From the NCBI GenBank assembly GCA_016649675.1, contig JAENXG010000094.1, positions 1 to 8,635 of the forward strand: a DNA stretch of 8,635 bases. Reading direction: 5' to 3'. Shown one piece after another: positions 1 through 6,813 of this stretch; the stretch's first letter is position 1, and every line of letters begins with the position of its first letter. The position numbers and the translations under genes were made by a program. A model generated the notes under the pieces. That model ran no database searches and had not been told where the DNA came from. It worked only from the letters and a program-made list of their open reading frames with translations. This stretch comes from Methyloceanibacter sp. GTDB taxonomy: Bacteria; Pseudomonadota; Alphaproteobacteria; Rhizobiales; Methyloligellaceae.

Positions 1-954
1 ATCACTGGCCAAAAGATCACGCATATCACTGCTGATGCCCGACACGCCTTTGAGGCCGCATTCGTGATAGAGCATGGCCTCGATTGCTTCCACCGCCATG
101 CTCTTGGCCTGCATCAACCAGAGCAGCAGGCCTGGGTCGAGGTCACCTGGGCGCGTACCCATCAGAAGCCCAGAGAGCGGGCTGAACCCCATCGTCGTCG
201 CCACACTTCGTCCACCGACGAGCGCGCACATACTGGCGCCGTTGCCGAGATGGGCGACCACCGTGCGGCCACCGGCAGCCCGCTCATCGAACCGCGGTAG
301 GACGCTGGCAATGTATTCGTAGGAGAGCCCGTGAAAACCGTAGCGTCGGGCGCCCGCCTCGGTCAACGGGCGCGGCAGGCCGTAAAGCTGCGCGACCTCC
401 GGAATCGTCCGATGAAAGGCGGTGTCAAAGCAAGCGACCTGCGGCATGTTAGGGTTCAACTTCGCGAGCGCCTCGATCGGCTCCAGATTACCGGGTTGAT
501 GCATGGGCGCGAGGGGTACGAGCGCATGGAGCCGGTCAAGCAGGACGGCATCTAACAGCACTGGTGCGGTGTGTTCGAGTCCACCCAGCACGACGCGGTG
601 CCCGGCGGCCACGATCTTGCCGCGACCAAACCGTTGCTCGATCCAGTCGATCAGGGCTTCGATCAACTTGTGAACCGAGAAATTGGCGTCTTTGGCCCAA
701 GGCATTCCGGCAATCTCGGTGCCAGAGGCATCGCGTGCATGGAAGCGTGGCAACGTCCCGATGCCCTCGATCTCGCCATGGGTCAGACAATCGGGCCCAT
801 CACTGCCTATGCCATAGACGGCGAACTTGATGCTGGACGAGCCCGCATTGAGAACGAGCACGACGTCGTCCTGGCTCGGAGCGGCCTTGCGGGCAAACTC
901 AGACCGGTCCTGCCGAGGCGGGGCCCCACTGCCGCTTATGGGGTAACCGCTCAT
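1..954 (-). CDS. ackA: Acetate kinase, partial (C-terminus beyond the window)
   Basis: Catalyses acetyl phosphate + ADP <-> acetate + ATP in the cytoplasm, the natural partner of the phosphoketolase gene just upstream. The window holds 318 codons, and the family is usually about 400 residues, so roughly the last 80-100 are missing. ASKHA-fold motifs appear in order: LNAGSSSIKF (35-44), GHRVVLGG (118-125), APMHQPGN (149-156, family active-site His), FDTAFH (176-181, family Asp), RYGFHG (204-209, family His), HLGNGAS (235-241) and GTRPGDLDPG (266-275, family Arg). The start is ATG at 954-952, the only reasonable start before the first motif. It leaves an N-terminal extension of about 30 polar residues. 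GGAG lies 7 bases upstream and AAGGAGG (968-974) 13 bases upstream. The ATG overlaps, as ATGA, the stop of an open stretch upstream. In the motif usually written HRVVHGG the second His is Leu here. Family assignment is very secure. Confidence 0.95.
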   Translation of the reverse strand, partial: MSGYPISGSGAPPRQDRSEFARKAAPSQDDVVLVLNAGSSSIKFAVYGIGSDGPDCLTHGEIEGIGTLPRFHARDASGTEIAGMPWAKDANFSVHKLIEALIDWIEQRFGRGKIVAAGHRVVLGGLEHTAPVLLDAVLLDRLHALVPLAPMHQPGNLEPIEALAKLNPNMPQVACFDTAFHRTIPEVAQLYGLPRPLTEAGARRYGFHGLSYEYIASVLPRFDERAAGGRTVVAHLGNGASMCALVGGRSVATTMGFSPLSGLLMGTRPGDLDPGLLLWLMQAKSMAVEAIEAMLYHECGLKGVSGISSDMRDLLASD

Positions 955-1100
955 CCTATATCTCCAACCTCCTTGCGGATCGCGTGCAACATGAATTCAG
1001 CCGACTCAAGCCAGTGGGCCGGAGGTCGTGGATCTTGGCTCCGGGCTACATGGGTTCCGCGCGCATCCGATCTCCCGACCGGATAAGCCTCTCTGGGTGG
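951..1100 (-). other. Overlooked 49-codon open stretch between xfp and ackA (small gene lacking a start, or xfp read-through tail)
   Basis: Directly after the phosphoketolase TGA, in the same frame, the sequence stays open for 49 codons. It ends in a TGA that overlaps the ackA ATG as ATGA, the classic arrangement of translationally coupled genes. The conceptual peptide looks protein-like, with HVARSQDPRPPAHWLESAEF in the middle and MLHAIRKEVGDIG at the end. In the last 38 codons my hand count gives more G+C at the first codon position than at the second or third. The KEVG codons carry the Shine-Dalgarno sequence used by ackA. No ATG, GTG or TTG opens the stretch before an internal ATG 13 codons from the end. 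It could be a small gene whose 5' end was lost into the end of xfp, an extension reached by TGA read-through, or chance. I do not recognise the family. Confidence 0.4.
962..974 (-). promoter_or_regulatory. Ribosome binding sites for ackA
   Basis: AAGGAGG at 974-968 is a near-perfect anti-16S match but sits 13 bases from the ATG, which is long. GGAG at 965-962 has a better spacing of 7 bases. Both lie inside the preceding 49-codon open stretch, so translation of that stretch, if real, would affect ackA initiation. Confidence 0.55.
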
Positions 1101-3473
1101 TCAACGCCGGATGCTACAAATCGGCCACTTCCAATCCCGTATGTCGGGCATGTCCTCGCCATGCTCGACAATGTAATGGCGATGGTCGGACAGCTTGTCT
1201 GCCATGGCCTGGCGTACGAATGCCGCACTGGTGGCGAGCGACGGGACGTGGTCGATGACGTCGATCACCAACTGGAAGCGATCGATGTTGTTGCGTACGG
1301 CCATATCGAAAGGAGTCGTCGTGGTGCCCTCCTCCTTATAGCCGCGTACATGGAGGTTGTGATTGGTGCGCCGGTAGGTGAGCCGGTGAATGAGCCACGG
1401 ATAGCCGTGATAATTGAAAATGATCGGCTTGTCGGTAGTGAACAAGGCGTCGAATTCGCGGGCGGAAAGCCCGTGGGGGTGTTCCTCCTGCGGTTGCAGG
1501 CGCATGAGATCGACGACGTTCACCACTCTGACCTTAAGCTCAGGAAAATGCTCGCGTAACAGACTCACCGCAGCCAATGTCTCAAGGGTTGGCACATCAC
1601 CGGCGCAGGCCATAGTCACGTCAGGCTCGCCATCGACATCGTTGCTGGCCCAGGCCCAAATACCAATGCCGGCGTCGCAATGGTGAATGGCATCTTTGAG
1701 CGAAAGCCACTGCAGCTCGGGCTGCTTGCCGGCCACGACGACATTGACCAAGTTTCGGCTCCGCAAGCACCTGTCAAAAGTGACGAGCAAGGTGTTCGCG
1801 TCTGGCGGCAAGTAGACCCGAATCACGTAGGCCTTCTTGTTCACAACATGGTCGATGAAGCCTGGGTCTTGGTGGCTGAAGCCATTGTGGTCCTGACGCC
1901 AAACATGGGAGGTGAGAAGATAGTTGAGCGACGCGATGGGCCGGCGCCAAGGCACCTCCCTGCTCGCCACCTCCAGCCATTTTGCGTGCTGATTAAACAT
2001 TGAATCCACGATGTGGATGAAGGCCTCGTAGCTCGAAAACAGCCCGTGCCGTCCCGTAAGCAGATAGCCTTCGAGCCAGCCCTGGCAGATATGCTCGCTC
2101 AGGATTTCCATGACGCGCCCGTCGGGGCTGAGATGGTCGTCACTGTCGAGGCGCTCAGCATCCCAGGTGCGGTCGGTGACCTCGAATAGGGCGCTGAGGC
2201 GATTGGATGCGGTCTCATCAGGCCCAAAGATGCGAAAGTTGCGGGTGTCCGCATTGAGTCGCATCACATCGCGCAGATAAGTGCCAAGAACCCTTGTTGA
2301 CTCAGCGTAAGTATCGCCTGGCTCAGGCATCTCGACCGCGTAAGCCTCAACTTCGGGCAGCTTAAGGTCCTTAAGCAAATCCCCGCCATTCGCATGCGGA
2401 TTTGATCCCATGCGCCGCTCGCACTGAGGCGCAAGCGCCGCAAGCTCCGCCCGCAGCTTGCCAGAAGCGTCGAACAGCTCTTCGGCTCGATAGCTGCGCA
2501 ACCATTGCTCGAGGATGGCGAGATGCTGAGGATTGGTTTGCACCTCGGTAAGAGGAACCTGGTGCGAGCGCCAAGTACCCTCCATCTTGAGGCCGTCGAC
2601 CTGTTTGGGCCCCGTCCACCCCTTCGGCGTGACAAGGACAAGCACCGGCCAGCGCGGACGGAAGGCTTCTCCTTGGGTGCGTGCGCGTTTCTGAATTTCG
2701 CCAATCTCTACAATCACCTCATCGAGGGCCTCGGCCATTTTGAGGTGCATCGCGGCCGGCTCAAAACCTTCCACGAAATAAGGCGTGTAGCCGTAGCCGC
2801 GTAGCAGGCTGGTCAATTCGTCTCGGTCGATGCGTGCCAGGATGGCAGGATTGGAAATCTTGTAGCCGTTGAGGTGAAGGATCGGCAGAACAGCGCCGTC
2901 GGTCGCGGGATTCAGGAATTTGTTGGCGTGCCATGAAGCAGCAAGCGGGCCGGTCTCGGCCTCGCCGTCACCGATAACGCAGGCAACGATCAGATCTGGA
3001 TTGTCAAAGGCCGCACCATAGGCGTGGGCGAGGGAATAGCCGAGCTCGCCGCCTTCGTTGATTGATCCTGGCGTCTCTGGCCCGGTGTGACTTGGAATGC
3101 CGCCCGGGAAAGAGAACTGGCGGAACAGCTTTCTTAGTCCCTCGACATCCCGAGTGATGGCGGGAAAGAACTCGGTGTAGCTTCCTTCCAATGTGTTGGC
3201 TACGATTGCGGGTGCACCGTGACCAGGACCGGTGACGAACATTATGTTGAGGTCGTGGTTGCGAATGACCCGGTTGAGGTGAACGTAGATGAAATTAAGT
3301 CCGGGTGACGTGCCCCAGTGGCCGAGCAGGCGAGGCTTGATGTGCGCCGGTCTCAGCGGCTCGCGCAGCAGCGGATTATCGAGCAGATAGATCTGTCCCA
3401 CGGAAAGGTAGTTTGCCGCGCGCCAATAAGCGTCAATGCGGTCACGCTCGTCCTTACTCAGCCGATCATTCAT
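1101..3473 (-). CDS. xfp: Phosphoketolase (xylulose 5-phosphate / fructose 6-phosphate)
   Basis: Thiamine-diphosphate enzyme that uses phosphate to cleave xylulose 5-phosphate to acetyl phosphate and glyceraldehyde 3-phosphate (fructose 6-phosphate gives erythrose 4-phosphate instead). The protein has 790 residues, full length for the family. The N-terminus has DAYWRAANYLSVGQIYL (14-30). Other landmarks are GPGHGAPA (82-89), GGIPSHTGPETPGSINEGGE (124-143), the ThDP/metal motif GDGEAETGP (168-176), HLNGYKISNPA (200-210), LTGRHGLFSSYEAF (472-485, with the family's conserved Glu in YEAF), QDHNGFSHQDPG (527-538) and GEDMPDIRDWKWP (772-784). No key motif is broken. The start is ATG at 3473-3471. 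Its ribosome site is weak, since GGATAGGA abuts the ATG. The RNase gene ends 94 bases upstream and ackA follows downstream. Whether this enzyme prefers the C5 or the C6 substrate cannot be read from the sequence by eye. Confidence 0.97.
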   Translation of the reverse strand: MNDRLSKDERDRIDAYWRAANYLSVGQIYLLDNPLLREPLRPAHIKPRLLGHWGTSPGLNFIYVHLNRVIRNHDLNIMFVTGPGHGAPAIVANTLEGSYTEFFPAITRDVEGLRKLFRQFSFPGGIPSHTGPETPGSINEGGELGYSLAHAYGAAFDNPDLIVACVIGDGEAETGPLAASWHANKFLNPATDGAVLPILHLNGYKISNPAILARIDRDELTSLLRGYGYTPYFVEGFEPAAMHLKMAEALDEVIVEIGEIQKRARTQGEAFRPRWPVLVLVTPKGWTGPKQVDGLKMEGTWRSHQVPLTEVQTNPQHLAILEQWLRSYRAEELFDASGKLRAELAALAPQCERRMGSNPHANGGDLLKDLKLPEVEAYAVEMPEPGDTYAESTRVLGTYLRDVMRLNADTRNFRIFGPDETASNRLSALFEVTDRTWDAERLDSDDHLSPDGRVMEILSEHICQGWLEGYLLTGRHGLFSSYEAFIHIVDSMFNQHAKWLEVASREVPWRRPIASLNYLLTSHVWRQDHNGFSHQDPGFIDHVVNKKAYVIRVYLPPDANTLLVTFDRCLRSRNLVNVVVAGKQPELQWLSLKDAIHHCDAGIGIWAWASNDVDGEPDVTMACAGDVPTLETLAAVSLLREHFPELKVRVVNVVDLMRLQPQEEHPHGLSAREFDALFTTDKPIIFNYHGYPWLIHRLTYRRTNHNLHVRGYKEEGTTTTPFDMAVRNNIDRFQLVIDVIDHVPSLATSAAFVRQAMADKLSDHRHYIVEHGEDMPDIRDWKWPICSIRR

Positions 3474-3567
3474 TCCTATCCATGTGCTTCACTGGTGCCA
3501 AGCAAGACAAGATATATGCACTCAAACTCAGAGCGCGTTAGTTGATTGCTGCCCCTGCGAGCTTTCC

Positions 3568-4956
3568 TCAAAGGTCGAATGTCTCATTCAGTGCGGGTGT
3601 CTCGATGCGCGTGTTGGCCAACTTGGTTGCAAAGGATTGCATAACGTCTTCGTCGCCGTGAACAAGGAAGGTGCGGCTGGCACCAGTTTGTTTATGCCAT
3701 GCCAGCAACTCTGCCTGATCCGCATGGGCAGAAAATCCGTTGATCGTGTGTATGCTGGCTTTGACTTGGATATCTTCGCCGAAGATGCTGACTTGCTTTG
3801 CCCCATCGATAATGCGGCGAGCCAGGGTTCCCACGGCGGCATAGCCCACGAATACGATGCTCGAGTCCGCTCGCCAAAGATTATGCTTGAGATGGTGCAT
3901 GACCCGCCCGCCGGTGCACATTCCTGAGCCAGCAATGATGATCGCCCCGCCTTGAATGTTGTTCAAAGCGACGGACTCCGACGTCTCCCGAACGAAGTGC
4001 AAGCCGGGCAGGTTGAATGGGTCGCCGCCATTGCGGAAAAGCTCGGCGACCTTTGGCTCAAGACATTCAGGGTGATGCTCGAAGATTGCGGTAGCCGAAA
4101 TCGCCATCGGCGAGTCCAGAAATACTTGCATGGAATTTGGCAGGCGGCCCTGTTCCAGGCCTTGGCGCAGGAAATAGAGCAGCTCTTGCGCACGTTCGAG
4201 CGCAAAAGTCGGAATGATTACGTTGCCCCCACGCGCGAACGTATCGTTGATGGTCTGGTACAATTCATCAACCGAGCGATCCAGCGGTTTATGCAGGCGG
4301 TCGCCGTAGGTTGTTTCCAGCACGACGACGTCCGTCTTGGGCGGGGTCGCAGGGCTTCGCAAGAGTGCACCGCCGACATTGCCGAGATCGCCGGAAAACA
4401 GAACTCCGCAGTGAAGGTCATTCTCCTCGAGTTGCAGGAAGATGCAGGCCGAGCCGAGAATATGGCCTGCATCGAGGAAGGTCGCATGGATGCCCGGGGC
4501 GATCACGAACGATTGTCCATATGTGGTAGTCCGCCCGAAGAAATCGAGGGTGTTGAGCGCATCGAGCACCGAGTACAGCGGTTGTAGCGCTTTCTGGTTG
4601 GCGCCATGTCGTGCCGCCCTGTGGGCACGGTAACGCGCCTCTTCCTCCTGCAAGTGGGCCGCATCGAGCAACACCAGCCGGGTGAGCTCACGCGTGGCGG
4701 CGGTTGTGATTATTTCACCACGGAAGCCTCTTTTCGCGAGAAGCGGCAAGCGTCCGCAATGATCAAGATGGGCATGTGTCAACAGGACATAATCGATTGC
4801 CGTCGGATCAAAACCGAAGGGACCCGCATTCTCCTCTGCAAGTTCACGCTCGCCCTGGTAAAGGCCGCAATCGATGAGCACATGGCGCCCGGCAGATTCG
4901 ATCAGGTGACAAGAACCTGTGACACTTCGATCGGCTCCATGAAAAGACAGCTTCAA
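3568..4956 (-). CDS. MBL-fold beta-CASP RNA-metabolising hydrolase (CPSF73/YSH1-like, COG1236 type)
   Basis: Predicted cytoplasmic zinc-dependent RNase of 462 residues, typical length for bacterial members. The metallo-beta-lactamase motifs are all present: D29 in LIDCGLYQG, HAHLDH at 61-66, H165 in DAGHILGS and D190 in FSGDLG. The beta-CASP region follows, with LETTYGDR (213-220), IPTFALERAQELLYFL (248-263), LDSPMA (280-285), SGMCTGGRVMHHLKHNL (344-360) and then GFSAHADQAELL (407-418) and VHGDE (432-436), the RMMBL C-terminal part. The metal ligands look intact, so it should be active. The start is TTG at 4956-4954. It is chosen because the family N-terminus (KLSFHGADRSVTGSCHLIE) begins at the next codon and GGGAGGG lies 5 bases upstream. 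No KH domain is visible. Whether it acts as endo- or exonuclease, and on which RNA, is not evident. Confidence 0.93.
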   Translation of the reverse strand: MKLSFHGADRSVTGSCHLIESAGRHVLIDCGLYQGERELAEENAGPFGFDPTAIDYVLLTHAHLDHCGRLPLLAKRGFRGEIITTAATRELTRLVLLDAAHLQEEEARYRAHRAARHGANQKALQPLYSVLDALNTLDFFGRTTTYGQSFVIAPGIHATFLDAGHILGSACIFLQLEENDLHCGVLFSGDLGNVGGALLRSPATPPKTDVVVLETTYGDRLHKPLDRSVDELYQTINDTFARGGNVIIPTFALERAQELLYFLRQGLEQGRLPNSMQVFLDSPMAISATAIFEHHPECLEPKVAELFRNGGDPFNLPGLHFVRETSESVALNNIQGGAIIIAGSGMCTGGRVMHHLKHNLWRADSSIVFVGYAAVGTLARRIIDGAKQVSIFGEDIQVKASIHTINGFSAHADQAELLAWHKQTGASRTFLVHGDEDVMQSFATKLANTRIETPALNETFDL

Positions 4957-4961
4957 GAAAA

Positions 4962-4968
4962 CCCTCCC
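4962..4968 (-). promoter_or_regulatory. Strong ribosome binding site that fixes the TTG start of the beta-CASP gene
   Basis: GGGAGGG followed by TTTTC and then TTG. A near-consensus Shine-Dalgarno 5 bases from a TTG, together with the fit of the family N-terminus, supports the non-ATG start. The strong site with a weak initiator may tune how much RNase is made. Confidence 0.7.
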
Positions 4969-5030
4969 GGAATTAAGATTGCCGAGGCGTATTCATTGCG
5001 GGGACGTGACTGAACTCGCGAGACAGCTTG

Positions 5031-6008
5031 TCAACCCATGGACGGTAGAGGTTCGCCGCTTTCCTTATGCCAATGCAGGATGCCGTCCCAGATCTCTTGT
5101 GCGGTTTCAGCGAACCAGAATAGATCGCGATCCTCTGGATCGATGACGCCTTCATCGACCAGGTAATCCATGTCGACGACTCGCCGCCAGTAGCTCTCGC
5201 CCACCAGCACGACTGGGATCGGCTTGATCTTGCGTGTCTGTACCAGGGTTAGGACTTCGAACAGCTCGTCGAGCGTGCCATAGCCACCTGGAAAGGCAAC
5301 GAGCGCACGCGCCCGCAGAAGCAGATGCAGCTTGCGCAACGCGAAGTAATGGAAGCTGAAACAGAGATCGGCTGTGACGTAAGGATTCGGATATTGTTCG
5401 TGCGGCAGGCTGATGTTGAGGCCGACGGATTTGGCCCCGACGTCGAAAGTCCCGCGATTGGCCGCCTCCATTATACCCGGGCCGGCGCCGGTCATGATAA
5501 CCGTATGCGGCGCAGGGTGGCCGCTGTTGGCCTCGCCGACTAGGCGTCCGAACTCGCGGGCAATCTCGTAGTAGTGGCTCTTTGCCAGAATTCGCTCGGC
5601 GATTGCGAGCCGCCGCTCGAGGTTCTTATTACCAGCATCAGCTGCCAATGCCCGGCGCAGCATTTCGACCTTGCGGCGTGCAGCCGCGCCTTCGCAGATG
5701 CGCGTACCGCCGAAGACTACTATGGTGTGACGAATTCCATGCTCCGCAATTAGCAATTCCGGCTTCAGATACTCGATCAGAAGGCGCACGCCGCGAAGGT
5801 CGTTGCGCGTGAGGAAATCAACGTCCTCCTCGGCCAGTCGATAGCTCGAACTGTTCAAAATCGCCTGAACGCGACGTAGCGCCTCGGGATCTTCCTCAGT
5901 GGCCTTGGGGACTTGCCACGGCAACGGCTCGCGCCGCTCGCGCGGGTGAGGAGGCTCGGGTATCTTGGGTTTCTGACCGCCTGTTGATTGATCTTTGTCC
6001 ATCGTCAT
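5031..6008 (-). CDS. LOG-family / TIGR00730 Rossmann-fold nucleotide 5'-monophosphate phosphoribohydrolase
   Basis: Members of this family split nucleoside 5'-monophosphates (cytokinin ribotides in LOG proper, ordinary purine or pyrimidine NMPs in several bacterial members) into free base and ribose 5-phosphate. The protein has 325 residues, longer than the roughly 190-residue short LOGs. Residues 1-90 form a charged, proline-rich N-terminal extension. Then come VVFGGTRICEG (97-107), a helical stretch of about 60 residues, TGAGPGIMEAAN (173-184), FHYFALRKLHLL (219-230) and the signature PGGYGTLDELFE (240-251), followed by PIPVVLVGESYW (263-274). The catalytic-site motif is intact. The start is ATG 6008-6006; a second ATG two codons later (6002-6000) is equally possible, and neither has a strong ribosome site. 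The beta-CASP gene begins 74 bases downstream. Old 'lysine decarboxylase' names for this family are misleading. The preferred substrate is unknown. Confidence 0.92.
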   Translation of the reverse strand: MTMDKDQSTGGQKPKIPEPPHPRERREPLPWQVPKATEEDPEALRRVQAILNSSSYRLAEEDVDFLTRNDLRGVRLLIEYLKPELLIAEHGIRHTIVVFGGTRICEGAAARRKVEMLRRALAADAGNKNLERRLAIAERILAKSHYYEIAREFGRLVGEANSGHPAPHTVIMTGAGPGIMEAANRGTFDVGAKSVGLNISLPHEQYPNPYVTADLCFSFHYFALRKLHLLLRARALVAFPGGYGTLDELFEVLTLVQTRKIKPIPVVLVGESYWRRVVDMDYLVDEGVIDPEDRDLFWFAETAQEIWDGILHWHKESGEPLPSMG

Positions 6009-6050
6009 CCGACCGCCAATGTACGTGCAGGCATTCCCGCGCAGAGCATC

Positions 6051-6220
6051 CTATGAATATGCCCAGGCGCCCGCCGCTATCAGCGCATCGCGATAGGCCT
6101 GGGCGGTGACCGCGAAACCCTCAGGGACCTTCACGCCGTCTTGCGAGCGCGCAATAGAGTTTGCCCAGCGAAGCCGTCTTGCCGCCGACCGAGGCGAAGC
6201 GCAAGAGCGGAGCATGGACG
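6051..6220 (-). pseudogene. ppsA: Relic of the N-terminus of phosphoenolpyruvate synthase
   Basis: Two adjoining reading frames on the minus strand together spell the N-terminal signature of PEP synthase (pyruvate, water dikinase). From about 6216 to 6144 one frame reads APLLRFASVGGKTASLGKLY and then ALA. From 6140 to 6054 a second frame reads DGVKVPEGFAVTAQAYRDAL and then IAAGAWAYS before a stop at 6053-6051. In family members these pieces run on as one segment (VGGKNASLGE...GVxVPxGFAxTAxAYR), so a one-base frameshift near 6141-6146 separates them. The remaining 700 or more residues are absent. The fragment has no credible start and sits between the DUF883-like and LOG genes. It is best read as the stump left by a deletion, implying that an ancestral version of the cluster carried ppsA. 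The identification rests on motif recognition, not on a search. Confidence 0.75.
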
Positions 6221-6227
6221 CTCGCTC

Positions 6228-6473
6228 CTAGCGCCGGGTGAAGATACCAAACAGGAATCCTAATCCCACGGCGATTGCCACGGCAGAGAGTGGGTTCCGC
6301 CTAATCGCGTCCTCGGCCTCGTTGGCAGTCTCAATCGCCTTGTCTTGGACGCGGCCGAGCTGCTTGTTGGCGATGCGGCCAACGGTCGAAGTCAGATTTT
6401 GAATGTCGGCGCGGATGGCATGGATCTCGGCCGCTAATTCTTCGGTATTGTGGCTGGACTCAGTGGATGGCAT
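6228..6473 (-). CDS. Small DUF883 / ElaB-YqjD-like membrane-anchored protein
   Basis: 81 residues. Residues 8-58 are a charged amphipathic helix of coiled-coil character (EELAAEIHAIRADIQNLTS...). Then come RRNPLSAVAIAVG and LGFLFGIFTRR, a single C-terminal membrane segment (about 61-78) with GLGFLFG glycine spacing and a terminal Arg pair. This layout is that of the YqjD/ElaB/DUF883 family, whose E. coli members are inner-membrane proteins that bind ribosomes in stationary phase. The same role here is inference. The start is ATG at 6473-6471, preceded by a weak GGCAGGTG. The frame stays open upstream to 6677, but that 68-codon extension does not resemble the family. The stop lies 7 bases before the PEP synthase relic. 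Confidence 0.85.
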   Translation of the reverse strand: MPSTESSHNTEELAAEIHAIRADIQNLTSTVGRIANKQLGRVQDKAIETANEAEDAIRRNPLSAVAIAVGLGFLFGIFTRR

Positions 6474-6741
6474 GAAATTCACCTGCCCTAAAGGATGCAA
6501 TGCCTTCGTCGTACCAGGCGACTGCATAAGTCCCTTGTTCACGGTTGCGATGAGCGCAAAGAAAGGCCCGACCTGACCGCCAGTAATTCGAAACGGTGTT
6601 CCGATTTGCGACTGTCGAGGAGAGGCATGAAAGTAGCGTAACGCTGTTCTGATTGCAGAGCAACGGAGGGACGGCAATGGGTAGTGCCTCGCGACCCGGC
6701 AGCGGCTAAGCCCGGCGGTTCCTGACCCGCGGCTGGCGGCG

Positions 6742-6813
6742 ATGTCCGCTTTGGTTCATTAGCTGACGTCACAGCCTCCACGACTTAGTCAGCTTTGTGC
6801 CAACAGCGGACAT
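6742..6813. repeat. Nested inverted repeat (72 bases)
   Basis: Outer arms: ATGTCCGCT (6742-6750) pairs perfectly with AGCGGACAT (6805-6813), and TTGG (6751-6754) pairs with CCAA (6800-6803), leaving C6804 as a bulge. Inner arms: AGCTGAC (6761-6767) pairs perfectly with GTCAGCT (6788-6794). A loop of 20 bases is left (6768-6787). As RNA or single-stranded DNA it could fold into one long interrupted hairpin. No T-run follows, so an intrinsic terminator is unlikely. No target-site duplication is seen at its ends. It could be a dispersed palindromic element or a MITE remnant. Confidence 0.6.

Noticed and set aside
571..1559. Plus-strand open frames of 171 and 191 codons
   Set aside because: They lie opposite ackA and the end of xfp, are shadows of their codon bias and carry no recognisable motif.
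3484..3500. Sigma-54-like promoter TGGCAC-N5-AAGCA on the minus strand just before xfp, with exact GG-N10-GC spacing
   Set aside because: It would place transcription start at about 3474, one base before the xfp ATG, giving a leaderless message. The -12 element is also only a partial match (AAGCA against TTGCA). Chance is more likely.
3952..4587. 211-codon open frame on the plus strand
   Set aside because: It is antisense to the beta-CASP gene, whose motifs are intact across the same bases, and its translation resembles no family.
6474..6677. In-frame 68-codon N-terminal extension of the DUF883-like protein to 6677
   Set aside because: The extension does not look like the family, and the ATG at 6473 begins a protein of typical family length.
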